From an uncultured Lachnospiraceae bacterium (GTDB taxonomy: Bacteria; Bacillota; Clostridia; Lachnospirales; Lachnospiraceae): DNA of 64,000 bases. The DNA lies in contig ONBT01000018.1 in assembly GCA_900316075.1 (NCBI GenBank), positions 1-64,000 on the forward strand, read 5' to 3'. The translations under genes and the position numbers were made by a program. Shown piece by piece: positions 32,874 to 41,699 of the stretch. The notes under the pieces were generated by a model. The model worked only from the letters and a program-made list of their open reading frames with translations. It searched no databases and was not told where the DNA came from. How positions within the stretch are numbered: the first letter of the stretch is position 1; each line of letters begins with the position of its first letter.

Positions 32874-34280
32874 ATGCCTATAGATGTGCAGACTGTGAAT
32901 CTGATCCTGCTTATTGCGGCAATCCTATTGCTGCTCGTAAATCTCTTCCGCAAGTCGGACCAGTCCGGCCGCGACCAGCTGGAGGATTTTTCCGGCCGCC
33001 TCAATAAGGACCTGGCCCGCCTCGAAGGGAAAATCGACAGCGGCAACCAGACCGACGCGGAGCAGATTTCCAGGCTTCGGAGTGAAGTCTCTGCCACCCT
33101 TCGCGACGGCATGCAGGCCCAGACGGAAACTCTGAACAAGGGAATGCAGGCGCAGACGGAAACTTTGAACAGGGGCATGCAGAACCAGTCCGATACCCTG
33201 AGCCGGGGTCTGAAGGCCCAGTCCGACCAGCTTCTGCAGGCATCCAAGCTGCAAAACGATACTCTGACCGGCATGAAGGACTCCATGGTGAAGTCCCTTG
33301 CCGATACGACCGAAAAACTCACGGCTTCCAATGAGAAGAAACTGGACGAGATCCGGGGCGTGGTTTCGGAGAAACTCGATAAGACTCTGAATGAGCGGCT
33401 GGACACGAATTTCCGCCAGGTGGGGGACCAGCTGGGCAAGCTCTATAAGTCCCTCGGCGAACTGCAGAATCTCTCGGAAGGGGTCACGGACTTAAACAAG
33501 ACCCTGTCCAACGTCAAGACGAGAGGCACCTGGGGCGAGGTCCAGCTGGGGCGGATTCTGGAGCAGACCCTGACGCCGGGCCAGTATGAGGAGAATATCG
33601 CGACGAAGAAGAACTCCTCCGACCGGGTCGAGTACGCGATCAAGTTCCCGGCTCCGGAGGACGGCAAAGGCTCTGTCTACCTCCCCATCGACTCCAAATT
33701 TCCCTCGGACCTCTACAATCACATCCTCGACGCTTCGGAGGCCGGGGACGCCAAGGCCGTGGAAGCGGCGGTCGGGGAACTCAAGAACCGGATTCTGACC
33801 GAGGCCCGTACCATCCGGGACAAGTACATCTCCCCGCCCCAGACCACGAACTACGCCATCATGTTCCTGCCGACCGAAGGCCTCTATGCGGAAGTCCTTC
33901 GCATCAACGACCTGACCGAGCAGTGCCAGGCTATGGGCATTCTGGTGGCCGGGCCGACCACGATTACAGCCATCCTCAATTCTCTGCAGGCGGGTTTCCG
34001 CAATATGGCTCTTTCGAAGAAGAGCTTCGAGGTCATGAAGCTTTTGGAAGCCATCAAGGCCCAGTTCGCAAAGATGGACGCCGAAGTCGAAAAGACCCAG
34101 AAGAAACTCTCCGAGGCCATGAGTTCCACGGACAAGCTGCAGAACCGGACCCGCATCATCACCCGCCGCATGCAGAAAATCGGGGAGATGGACATGAACG
34201 AGGCCAAGGGGGTAATCGACCTCGACGAAGACGAACATGATGCGGCCTCCCTGCCCGGAGATTCCGATTCCGACGAATAA
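32874..34280 (+). CDS. rmuC: DNA recombination protein RmuC
   Basis: This 468-residue protein has an N-terminal membrane helix (about 8-22), then a long coiled coil (about 30-200) containing heptad-like repeats MQAQTETLNKG/RG. The conserved RmuC nuclease-like core has TRGTWGEVQLGRILEQTLTP, GKGSVYLPIDSKFPSDLYNH, KYISPPQTTNYAIMFLPTEG and VAGPTTITAILNSLQ. RmuC limits inversions at short repeats and may trim DNA structures. GGGAGGAGAAATC precedes the ATG, and a bidirectional terminator follows. Confidence 0.95.
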   Translation: MPIDVQTVNLILLIAAILLLLVNLFRKSDQSGRDQLEDFSGRLNKDLARLEGKIDSGNQTDAEQISRLRSEVSATLRDGMQAQTETLNKGMQAQTETLNRGMQNQSDTLSRGLKAQSDQLLQASKLQNDTLTGMKDSMVKSLADTTEKLTASNEKKLDEIRGVVSEKLDKTLNERLDTNFRQVGDQLGKLYKSLGELQNLSEGVTDLNKTLSNVKTRGTWGEVQLGRILEQTLTPGQYEENIATKKNSSDRVEYAIKFPAPEDGKGSVYLPIDSKFPSDLYNHILDASEAGDAKAVEAAVGELKNRILTEARTIRDKYISPPQTTNYAIMFLPTEGLYAEVLRINDLTEQCQAMGILVAGPTTITAILNSLQAGFRNMALSKKSFEVMKLLEAIKAQFAKMDAEVEKTQKKLSEAMSSTDKLQNRTRIITRRMQKIGEMDMNEAKGVIDLDEDEHDAASLPGDSDSDE

Positions 34281-34304
34281 TTATTTATGCATTGAGATAT
34301 AAGA

Positions 34305-34344
34305 AAAGGCTGCCTGCGGATTTCGCAGACAGCCTTTTTTTTCA
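34305..34344. terminator. Bidirectional terminator between rmuC and the M32 gene
   Basis: AAGGCTG-C-CTGCG pairs with CGCAG-A-CAGCCTT around GATTT. T-runs lie on both strands (eight Ts downstream on +, TTTTCTT on -), serving both convergent genes. Confidence 0.88.
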
Positions 34345-34384
34345 GGCAAGGGGCAGGGGTCCGATGGCACGTTGGATTTGGACT

Positions 34385-35905
34385 TTACAGCTCGTAAAGG
34401 GCGGTATACTTCTCTGTCAGGTAGTCAAGGAAGTCGTCCGGGGTGAAGTCCCGGCCGGTGATGTCACGGATCCAGTCCTTGGGGGCCATGTAGTTGGCTT
34501 TTTTGAAGACGTGCTCTGCCATCCAGGAGTTGATCTTTCCGAAGTTTCCGGCAGCGGCTTCCGCGTCGATGTCCAGGTCTTCCTTCATGCGGTTATAATA
34601 CATGGCATTGTACATATTCCCGATGGCATAGGCCTGGAAGTAGCCGAAGCCGTCGGCCCAGTGGACGTCCTGCAGGATGCCTTCCTTGTCACTCTTCGGG
34701 CGGACGCCGAGGTATTTCTCATAGAGGCTGTTCCACTTCTCCGGCAGTTTGTCATCAACGGCAAGCCCTCCGTCCACCAGCTCCTTCTCCAGCTCGTAGC
34801 GGATGATGATGTGGAAGGTGTAGGTGAACTCGTCGGCTTCGGTCCGGATCAGGGAAGGTTCGACCACGTTTACAGCCTCATAGAGTTCCTGCTCGCTTAC
34901 GTCCGTGAAAACCTGGGGGAAGATTTCGCAGCACTTGGGGTAGATCAGGTGGATGAAGGCTTTCGAGCGCCCGATCCGGTTTTCGTAGAAGCGGGAGACG
35001 GACTCGTGCATGGCATTGGTCTGCAGGTCGTTGACGAAGTGGTCGAAATCGGCCCGGGGCTGCTGCTGCATGAAGAGAGCGTGGCCACCTTCGTGGATGA
35101 TGGAAAACATGCTCGAAAGGAACATGGTGGGGTAGTAGTGGGTCGTGACCCGGGCGTCGTTTCTTCCGAGGCTGTCGGTGAAGGGGTGCTCGGTCGTCGT
35201 GAAGGCGCCCCGCTTGAAGTCGTAGCCGATCAGGTGGAGGAGGTAATCCGCCATAGCTTTCTGCTGTTCGTCCGTGACTTCCCGGGAGAGGAAGTCGGTG
35301 CGGATTTTCTTTTTGCTCTTCTGGATGGCGGAAAGCAGCGGGGTCATGCGCTCTTTGAAGGCCCCGAAAGCCTTGTCCAGGTCGTCCGTCGTGACGCCTC
35401 TCTCGTAGGCGTTTAAGAGAGCATTGTAGGCAGAGGCGGGCTTTTCTCCTTCGTATTCCCAGAGAGAAACCTCCTTGAGCTGGGTCTCTTTCACCTTGGC
35501 GAGGGAGACCCTGAAGAGGGAGAAGTCGGCGGCCTTCTTTGCAGAAAGCCAGTCCACGAAGGCCTTGGAATAGACCTTGCGGAAGGCAAGGTCCTGCTCG
35601 GGCGTGACATTTTTTGTCTGCAGGTAATCCCGGTAGAGGTGGTCGATTAAAGGCTTGTCGGAGTCGTCGAGGTCTGCATTATTCTCATGAAGAGTCACGA
35701 CAGCTTCCTCGAAAGCCCTGTCCTTCATGAGGACGAAAGCCTTGTTGGAGAGGAAGGAGATGAGCTCTCCCTGCTCCTCCATGGCGTCCTCGGGGCAGAT
35801 GGTCTCCTCGTCGAAATTCAGGACATGGACGGCGTGGCTGTACTTTTCGCACTCCGTCAGAGTGTCATAGATGATCTTTTTCTTCTGTTCCAGTTCGGGT
35901 GACAT
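34385..35905 (-). CDS. M32 carboxypeptidase
   Basis: This 506-residue cytoplasmic zinc metallocarboxypeptidase of the Taq/Pfu type has the active-site motif IIHEGGHALF (H271-H275). Downstream it has TNAMHESVSRFYENRIGRS with the conserved third ligand/charged pair and IRYELEKELVDGGL, all diagnostic for M32. It removes C-terminal amino acids from peptides. It is divergent from a PepF-type M3 gene, and the pair probably processes imported oligopeptides. AAAGGAATCGCC precedes the ATG. Confidence 0.93.
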   Translation of the reverse strand: MSPELEQKKKIIYDTLTECEKYSHAVHVLNFDEETICPEDAMEEQGELISFLSNKAFVLMKDRAFEEAVVTLHENNADLDDSDKPLIDHLYRDYLQTKNVTPEQDLAFRKVYSKAFVDWLSAKKAADFSLFRVSLAKVKETQLKEVSLWEYEGEKPASAYNALLNAYERGVTTDDLDKAFGAFKERMTPLLSAIQKSKKKIRTDFLSREVTDEQQKAMADYLLHLIGYDFKRGAFTTTEHPFTDSLGRNDARVTTHYYPTMFLSSMFSIIHEGGHALFMQQQPRADFDHFVNDLQTNAMHESVSRFYENRIGRSKAFIHLIYPKCCEIFPQVFTDVSEQELYEAVNVVEPSLIRTEADEFTYTFHIIIRYELEKELVDGGLAVDDKLPEKWNSLYEKYLGVRPKSDKEGILQDVHWADGFGYFQAYAIGNMYNAMYYNRMKEDLDIDAEAAAGNFGKINSWMAEHVFKKANYMAPKDWIRDITGRDFTPDDFLDYLTEKYTALYEL

Positions 35906-35980
35906 GGCGATTCCTTTCTGCGAGTATTTTTAAGCAAAATCTATGATAGCCGTCTTTTAGCGGAAACGCCAGCCGGAAAC

Positions 35981-36009
35981 TTGATTTCTTCGCAAACTTT
36001 ATCTACACT
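35981..36009 (+). promoter_or_regulatory. Promoter of the M3 oligoendopeptidase gene
   Basis: TTGATT (35981-35986), 17-bp spacer and TACACT (36004-36009), 41 bases before the start codon, in the short divergent region shared with the M32 gene. Confidence 0.65.
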
Positions 36010-36049
36010 TGTGGATGTTTGTTTTTGATTTCACTTAAGGAGAAAAAGC

Positions 36050-37867
36050 ATGGCAGACAAACTGCAGGAAAGAAAAGACATGGACAGGGCCTACATGTGG
36101 GACCTGACGAAGATTTACCCGGACGACAGGGCCTGGGAAGAGGACTTCAAGAAGATTTCGGGCGAGGTGGACGGCTTTGCCTCCTACGCAGGGAAGCTCG
36201 GGGAGGCGGATACCCTGCTGGCTTTCCTTGAGGCTATGGATGATTTCGACCGGAGGGCGGACAAGTGCATGCAGTACGCCTACCTCCGTCACAGTGAGGA
36301 CACGAGGGAAGAGGCTTCGAAGTCCATGCAGGACCGGGCCATGGGCATGATTGTCCGCTTTGAGACTGTGGTGTCCTACGCTGAGCCGGAATTCCTGGCC
36401 CTGCCGGAGGAGACCATCCGGGCCCTTACGGAGAACGAAAAACTCGCCCCCTACCATATCGTCCTGGAGCGGCTGGCCGACAAGAAGGCCCATACCCTGA
36501 CGGGCCCTGAGGAGCGAATCCTCGCTTCGCTCGGAGAGGTTCTGGCCTCTCCCCAGCAGATTTCTTCCTCCCTCGAGGATTCCGACATGACCTTCGCTCC
36601 CGCCAAAGACAAGGACGGCCATGAGGTCGAGGTCACGAATGCCGCCTTCACGACCCTTGAGGAGTCCAAGGACCGGACCCTCCGGGAAAATGTCTTCAAG
36701 TCCTACTATGCCGGCTACAAGGGCCACATCAATACCTTCGCAGCCACCATGTCCGGCAATGTGAAGAGTGCCGTGGCCCAGGCCCAGCTCCGCCACTTTG
36801 ATTCCTCCCGGGAAATGGCAGCGGCGGAAGAGCGGGTACCGGCCGTCGTCTATACGAATCTCATCGAAGCGGTTCACCGGCATCTGCCGGACATGTACCG
36901 CTATGTCCGCCTGAGAAGACGCCTTCTCGGAGTGGACGAGCTTCATTTCTACGATATCTACGCTCCCCTGGTTCCTTCGACGCCGGAGCACTTCACCTTC
37001 GAGCAGGCGAAAGACCTCCTCTTCGAGACCGTAGCCCCCTACGGGGAAGAGTATGTAAACACCGTGAAGAAAGGCTGCTCCGAAGGCTGGATTGATGTCT
37101 ATCCCAATGTCGGCAAGGAGGGCGGCGCCTATTCGGCCGGCGGGTATCTGACCCAGCCCTATATCATGATGAACTTCACGGGGAACTTAAACTCCGTCTC
37201 CACCCTGGTTCATGAGATGGGCCACTCCATGCACTCCTGGTTTTCCAACAAGAATCAGCCCTCGACCTATGCCGGCTACACCCTCTTCGTGGCCGAGGTC
37301 GCATCGACCTGCAATGAGAATCTCCTGATCGAAAACCTCCTGACGAAGACTTCTGACCCCCGGAAGCGGCTGGAGTACCTGAACCAGTACCTCGAGAACT
37401 TCAAGGGAACCGTCTTCCGCCAGACCATGTTTGCGGAGTTCGAGAAGACTATCCACGAGGCCGCAGCGGAAGGGAAAGCCTTGACGCCCCAGTACCTTTG
37501 TGATATATATAAGCGGTTGAATGAGACATACTTCGGACCGGATATGGTGATTGATGACGAGATCGCCTATGAGTGGGCAAGAATTCCCCATTTCTACCGT
37601 CCTTTCTATGTATACAAATATGCGACGTCCTATTCCGCAGCCGTAGCCCTTTCCGAGGGCATCCGGAAGAAAGCGGCGGGAGAAGCAAGCGGCAATGTGA
37701 AGCGCTATCTCGAGTTTCTCTCCATGGGCTGCTCCAAAGACCCGCTCGATGAGCTTCGCCACGCCGGAGTCGACTTCTCGACACCGGAGCCTGTGGACCG
37801 TGCCCTCGACAAATTCGCCTCTGTTCTCGATGAGGCGGAGAAGTGCGCCGACGCCCTTCTGAAATAG
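36050..37867 (+). CDS. pepF: Oligoendopeptidase F (M3B)
   Basis: This 605-residue zinc peptidase has active site VHEMGHSMHSWF (H388, E389, H392) and the downstream glutamate in FVAEVASTCNENLL. The N-terminal helical domain LYPDDRAWEEDF-like (DLTKIYPDDRAWEEDFKKI) and substrate-loop GGAYSAGGYLTQPYIMMNF are typical of PepF. It cuts peptides of roughly 7-17 residues in the cytoplasm. AAGGAGAAAAAGC precedes the ATG. It fits functionally with the oligopeptide ABC operon that follows, though it has its own promoter and terminator. Confidence 0.95.
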   Translation: MADKLQERKDMDRAYMWDLTKIYPDDRAWEEDFKKISGEVDGFASYAGKLGEADTLLAFLEAMDDFDRRADKCMQYAYLRHSEDTREEASKSMQDRAMGMIVRFETVVSYAEPEFLALPEETIRALTENEKLAPYHIVLERLADKKAHTLTGPEERILASLGEVLASPQQISSSLEDSDMTFAPAKDKDGHEVEVTNAAFTTLEESKDRTLRENVFKSYYAGYKGHINTFAATMSGNVKSAVAQAQLRHFDSSREMAAAEERVPAVVYTNLIEAVHRHLPDMYRYVRLRRRLLGVDELHFYDIYAPLVPSTPEHFTFEQAKDLLFETVAPYGEEYVNTVKKGCSEGWIDVYPNVGKEGGAYSAGGYLTQPYIMMNFTGNLNSVSTLVHEMGHSMHSWFSNKNQPSTYAGYTLFVAEVASTCNENLLIENLLTKTSDPRKRLEYLNQYLENFKGTVFRQTMFAEFEKTIHEAAAEGKALTPQYLCDIYKRLNETYFGPDMVIDDEIAYEWARIPHFYRPFYVYKYATSYSAAVALSEGIRKKAAGEASGNVKRYLEFLSMGCSKDPLDELRHAGVDFSTPEPVDRALDKFASVLDEAEKCADALLK

Positions 37868-37893
37868 GTCTGCATTATTCATGACTGTCAATG

Positions 37894-37932
37894 GAGACAG
37901 CTGCACCGATGGCGGTGGGCTGTCTCTTTTTT
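37894..37932 (+). terminator. Terminator of pepF
   Basis: GAGACAGC-TGCACC pairs with GGTGG-GCTGTCTC, followed by TTTTTTT. Confidence 0.9.
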
Positions 37933-38041
37933 TGAACATTTGTGGAGTTTATAAAAATTTTAGAAACCGCGAAGGCCAGTCTTTTCGGGCCTGGTACCGG
38001 TTCCACAAAACCCGGCGGCGGGAAACGGTATACATTCTTTC

Positions 38042-38070
38042 TTGATTTCAAACCGCCGGACGCCTACAAT
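38042..38070 (+). promoter_or_regulatory. Promoter of the oligopeptide ABC operon
   Basis: TTGATT (38042-38047), 17-bp spacer and TACAAT (38065-38070). The leader to the start codon is about 75 bases. No other signal is seen in the 285-base gap after pepF apart from its terminator. Confidence 0.65.
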
Positions 38071-38152
38071 ATGGCATGACCTGCGACCGCGCAACGGTGC
38101 AGTATATGCAGGATAGATGTTACTTATTGTTCTCTGTTTTTAGGAGGGACAC

Positions 38153-40468
38153 ATGAAAAGAAAATCATGGAAACGTGCCCTGGCCCTGGCAGCAGCGGCC
38201 ACAATGGTAGTGGGCACTCTCGCCGCATGCGGGAAGACTACCTCGAAGGACACTTCTTCGGATTCCACGGAAACCACTGCGGATTCATCAAGCGATTCGG
38301 GTTCCAAGAGCGATACCCTGGTTGTGGGCGAGTCCCAGTTCAACCAGAAGTTCTCCCCTTTCTTCGCAGCAACGACTTATGATATTGACGTTGCCGGCAT
38401 GACCCAGGCTTCCCTGCTCGGCCAGGACCGGGAAGGCGCCATCGTCAACAAGGGTATTGAGGGCGAGACAAGAGCTTACAACGGAACTGACTATACATAT
38501 ACCGCTCTCGGCGACCTCGAAGAGACCGAGAACAGCGACGGCACGATGGATTACGACATCAAGCTCCGCGACGACGCAAAGTTCTCCGATGGTGAGCCCG
38601 TTACCGCAGACGATGTCATCTTCTCCATGTATGTTCTCTCCGATCCTACCTATGATGGTTCCAGCTCCTTCTACTCGCTGCCCATCACCGGTATGAGCGA
38701 CTACCACAGCGGCATGTCAAGCCTCCTTTCCCTGCTCGCAGCAGCCGGCAAGGACAATACTGACTTCTCCAAGTGGACCCAGGAAGAGCAGGATACCTTC
38801 TGGAACACAGACCTTCCTGCAGCAGGCGAGCAGTTCGCCCAGAGCATCGTTGACTACTGCATCGCAAACGGGTATAACGCCCAGGGCGATTCCGTAGCAG
38901 CCTGCGCTGCAAACTGGGGCTACACCCTTGATGACAACGCTACCGCAGCTGACTTCTGGAACGCCATCCTTGAAAAGTACGAAGGCGACCCTGTGACAGC
39001 AGCCGATACCGAGAAGGCGGACAAGACCCTGACGGATCTCCTCGACGCCAAGTATCAGAAGGGTATTGAGACCGGCGACGCTGTTCCCAATATCGCAGGT
39101 ATCAAGAAGGTCAGCGACACCGAGATCACCATCCACATGGACAAGGTCGATGCCACAGCCGTTTACCAGCTGGCCATCTCTGTAGCGCCCATGCACTACT
39201 ATGGCGAGACCGACAAGTACGATTATGATAATAATAAATTCGGTTTTGACAAGGGCGACCTTTCCCACGTTAAGTCTGTAACGACCCAGCCCATGGGCGC
39301 AGGTCCTTACATCTTCAAGGGCTACAACAACGGTACTGTTTCCTTCGAGGCCAATGAGAACTACTTCAAGGGCGCTCCGAAGATCAAGTACGTGAACTTC
39401 CTTGAGTCCCAGGAAGCCGATCTCCTGAACGGCGTTTCCACCGGCACCATCGATATCGCAAATCCTTCGATTTCCCAGGATGTTGCCAAGGCCATCAAGG
39501 AGCAGAACTCCAATGGTGAGCTTTCCGGCGACAAGATCACGACATCTCTCTATGACTTCCTCGGCTACGGCTACATCTCCATGAACGCCCAGCTGATGAA
39601 GGTCGGTGACGACGCAGCTTCTGATCAGTCCAAGGATTACCGCAAGGCCTTTGCTACAGTCCTTGCAGCATATAGAAACGTAGCAATTGATTCCTACTAC
39701 GGTGACGCAGCATCTGTCATCGAGTATCCTATTTCCAACACCTCCTGGGCAGCTCCTCAGCCTACGGATTCCGACTATGAGGTAGCCTTCTCCAAGGATG
39801 TGGACGGAAACGACATCTACACAGACGGTATGTCCCAGGATGACAAGTACGCAGCAGCCCTTAAGGCAGCCCTCGGCTACTTCCAGGCAGCAGGCTGCAC
39901 CGTTGCGGACGGCAAGGTTACTGCAGGTCCTGACGGCAAGCCCATCGAAGTCACTGTAACGATTCCTGCCGGCGGTTCCGGCGACCATCCTTCCTTCCTG
40001 ATTCTCAAGGAAGCCAGCGACGCTTTCGCAACCATCGGTGTAAAGCTTGATATCAACGATATTTCCGATACTTCCCAGCTGTGGAACGGCCTTGACGCTC
40101 ATCAGATTCCTATGTGGTGCGCAGCATGGGGCGCTACGGCTGACCCGGATATGTTCCAGGTTTACTACAGCGATGTAGCAAACGGCGGAGCAAATCCCGG
40201 CGGTTCGGAGTACATGACCCAGATTGCCGATCCTGAACTGGATACCATCATCATGGATGCCCGGTCTCATACCGACCAGTCCTACCGGAAGGCCAAGTAC
40301 AAGGCAGCCCTGGATATCATCAAGGATTGGGCCGTTGAGATCCCGATCTATCAGCGGAAGGAATGCACGATTTACTCGACAGAGCGTGTCAATGTCGATA
40401 CTCTGACACCGGATGTTACATCCTTCTACGGATGGTCTTCTGAGATCGAAAACATCGAAATGAACTAA
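38153..40468 (+). CDS. Oligopeptide-binding lipoprotein of ABC importer
   Basis: This 771-residue lipoprotein has lipobox LAAC with Cys at 26, followed by a Ser/Thr/Asp linker. It has the SBP_bac_5 fold: LGDLEETENSDGTMDYDIKL, RDDAKFSDGEPVTADDVIFS, MGAGPYIFKGY and QIPMWCAAWGATADPDMFQVYY. It is larger than usual (about 550 residues). The extra length lies mostly between 150 and 310 (an Ala/Asp-rich helical insertion) and is common in anaerobe OppA-like proteins. It captures peptides for the permeases that follow. TTAGGAGGGACAC precedes the ATG. Confidence 0.92.
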   Translation: MKRKSWKRALALAAAATMVVGTLAACGKTTSKDTSSDSTETTADSSSDSGSKSDTLVVGESQFNQKFSPFFAATTYDIDVAGMTQASLLGQDREGAIVNKGIEGETRAYNGTDYTYTALGDLEETENSDGTMDYDIKLRDDAKFSDGEPVTADDVIFSMYVLSDPTYDGSSSFYSLPITGMSDYHSGMSSLLSLLAAAGKDNTDFSKWTQEEQDTFWNTDLPAAGEQFAQSIVDYCIANGYNAQGDSVAACAANWGYTLDDNATAADFWNAILEKYEGDPVTAADTEKADKTLTDLLDAKYQKGIETGDAVPNIAGIKKVSDTEITIHMDKVDATAVYQLAISVAPMHYYGETDKYDYDNNKFGFDKGDLSHVKSVTTQPMGAGPYIFKGYNNGTVSFEANENYFKGAPKIKYVNFLESQEADLLNGVSTGTIDIANPSISQDVAKAIKEQNSNGELSGDKITTSLYDFLGYGYISMNAQLMKVGDDAASDQSKDYRKAFATVLAAYRNVAIDSYYGDAASVIEYPISNTSWAAPQPTDSDYEVAFSKDVDGNDIYTDGMSQDDKYAAALKAALGYFQAAGCTVADGKVTAGPDGKPIEVTVTIPAGGSGDHPSFLILKEASDAFATIGVKLDINDISDTSQLWNGLDAHQIPMWCAAWGATADPDMFQVYYSDVANGGANPGGSEYMTQIADPELDTIIMDARSHTDQSYRKAKYKAALDIIKDWAVEIPIYQRKECTIYSTERVNVDTLTPDVTSFYGWSSEIENIEMN

Positions 40469-40541
40469 TGAACGGCAGCCTGACACGATACAGGCGTTAC
40501 CGGAAATTTCATAAGGCAGTCTGACTGCAGAAACACACAAG

Positions 40542-40584
40542 GGAATGCGGGGTTTGCTTTTTGAAGCGCCGCATTCCTTTTTTT
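40542..40584 (+). terminator. Terminator between the binding protein and permease genes
   Basis: GGAATGCGG pairs with CCGCATTCC around an 18-base loop, followed by seven Ts. Partial read-through would give far more binding protein than permease, as is usual in such operons. Confidence 0.88.
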
Positions 40585-40698
40585 CTTCCTTTTTGCAGGA
40601 AGAAGTGGTATAAAAATAACGTTGCGCAACAGTGTCAACGTCATGCGGACACATGTCCTTATGAGGCGGAACAAGCCTGTATTCGGAGGAACTTTTAC

Positions 40699-41685
40699 AT
40701 GCGAAAATACGTACTCAAGAGAATTCTGATTTCCATAGTGATTCTCTTCTTTGTGGCTTTCATCATCTATCTGCTGATGCGCTGCCTGCCGACGTCCTAC
40801 GTCGAGAACCTGGCCCGGCAGAAGTCCCAGCAGCCCGGGAGCAAGTCCTATGAGGAGTGGATGGCCCAGCTGTCCGCCTCCTACGGCATGGACAAGGGCA
40901 TTGTCGCCGGCTTCTTCAGCTGGGTCGGAAACGCCCTGCGGGGCAAGTTCGGGGATTCCTGGTACTATACGGTCCCCGTTACACAGAAATTCCATGAGAC
41001 CATCTGGGTTTCTGTCTACATGGGCGCTGTAGCCATGTTCTTCGAGCTCATCATTGCCATTCCCCTCGGGGTCATTGCGGCCACCCACCAGTATCATGCG
41101 CCGGACTATGTGATTTCCATCGTGGCCATCGCCGGAATTTCGCTCCCGACCTTCTTCTTCGCCTCCCTCCTGAAGCTGGTCTTCTGTGTGAAACTCGGCT
41201 GGTTCGACCTCTACGGACTCACGGGTCGTACCTACAATCAGATGACTTCTTTCCAGCAGGTCATGGACAAGGGCTACCACCTCTTCCTGCCCATACTGGT
41301 TCTGATCGTTCTCAGCATCGGTTCCCTGATGCGCTACACTCGGACGAACCTTCTCGAGGTCCTCGGACAGGACTACATCCGGACGGCTCGGGCCAAGGGT
41401 CTCCCCGAGAAAAAGGTCATCTATCACCACGCCTTCCGCAACACCCTGATTCCCCTGGTCACCATCATCGGCGGCTCCCTGCCGGGTCTTTTCTCCGGCG
41501 CCCTGATTACGGAGACCCTCTTCGGAATCAACGGAATCGGCTTCACGTCTTATAATGCCATGGTCAACGGGGATATTCCCTTCTCCATGTTCTACCTCGT
41601 ATTCATGGCTGTGCTCACGCTTGCGGGCAATCTGATTTCGGATATCCTGTACGCGGTTGTTGACCCCCGTATCCGGGTATCGTAA
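40699..41685 (+). CDS. oppB: Oligopeptide ABC permease, OppB/DppB type
   Basis: This 328-residue inner-membrane permease starts with the classical MRKYVLKRILISIVILFFVAF. It has the cytoplasmic EAA loop IRTARAKGLPEKKVIYHHAFRN followed by TLIPLVTIIGGSLPGLFSG. The upstream 46 codons of the open frame overlap the terminator and are rejected: GGAGGAACTTTTAC fixes ATG 40699. It pairs with the OppC-type permease that follows after 14 bases. Confidence 0.95.
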   Translation: MRKYVLKRILISIVILFFVAFIIYLLMRCLPTSYVENLARQKSQQPGSKSYEEWMAQLSASYGMDKGIVAGFFSWVGNALRGKFGDSWYYTVPVTQKFHETIWVSVYMGAVAMFFELIIAIPLGVIAATHQYHAPDYVISIVAIAGISLPTFFFASLLKLVFCVKLGWFDLYGLTGRTYNQMTSFQQVMDKGYHLFLPILVLIVLSIGSLMRYTRTNLLEVLGQDYIRTARAKGLPEKKVIYHHAFRNTLIPLVTIIGGSLPGLFSGALITETLFGINGIGFTSYNAMVNGDIPFSMFYLVFMAVLTLAGNLISDILYAVVDPRIRVS

Positions 41686-41699
41686 AGGAGTCCGTAGCA

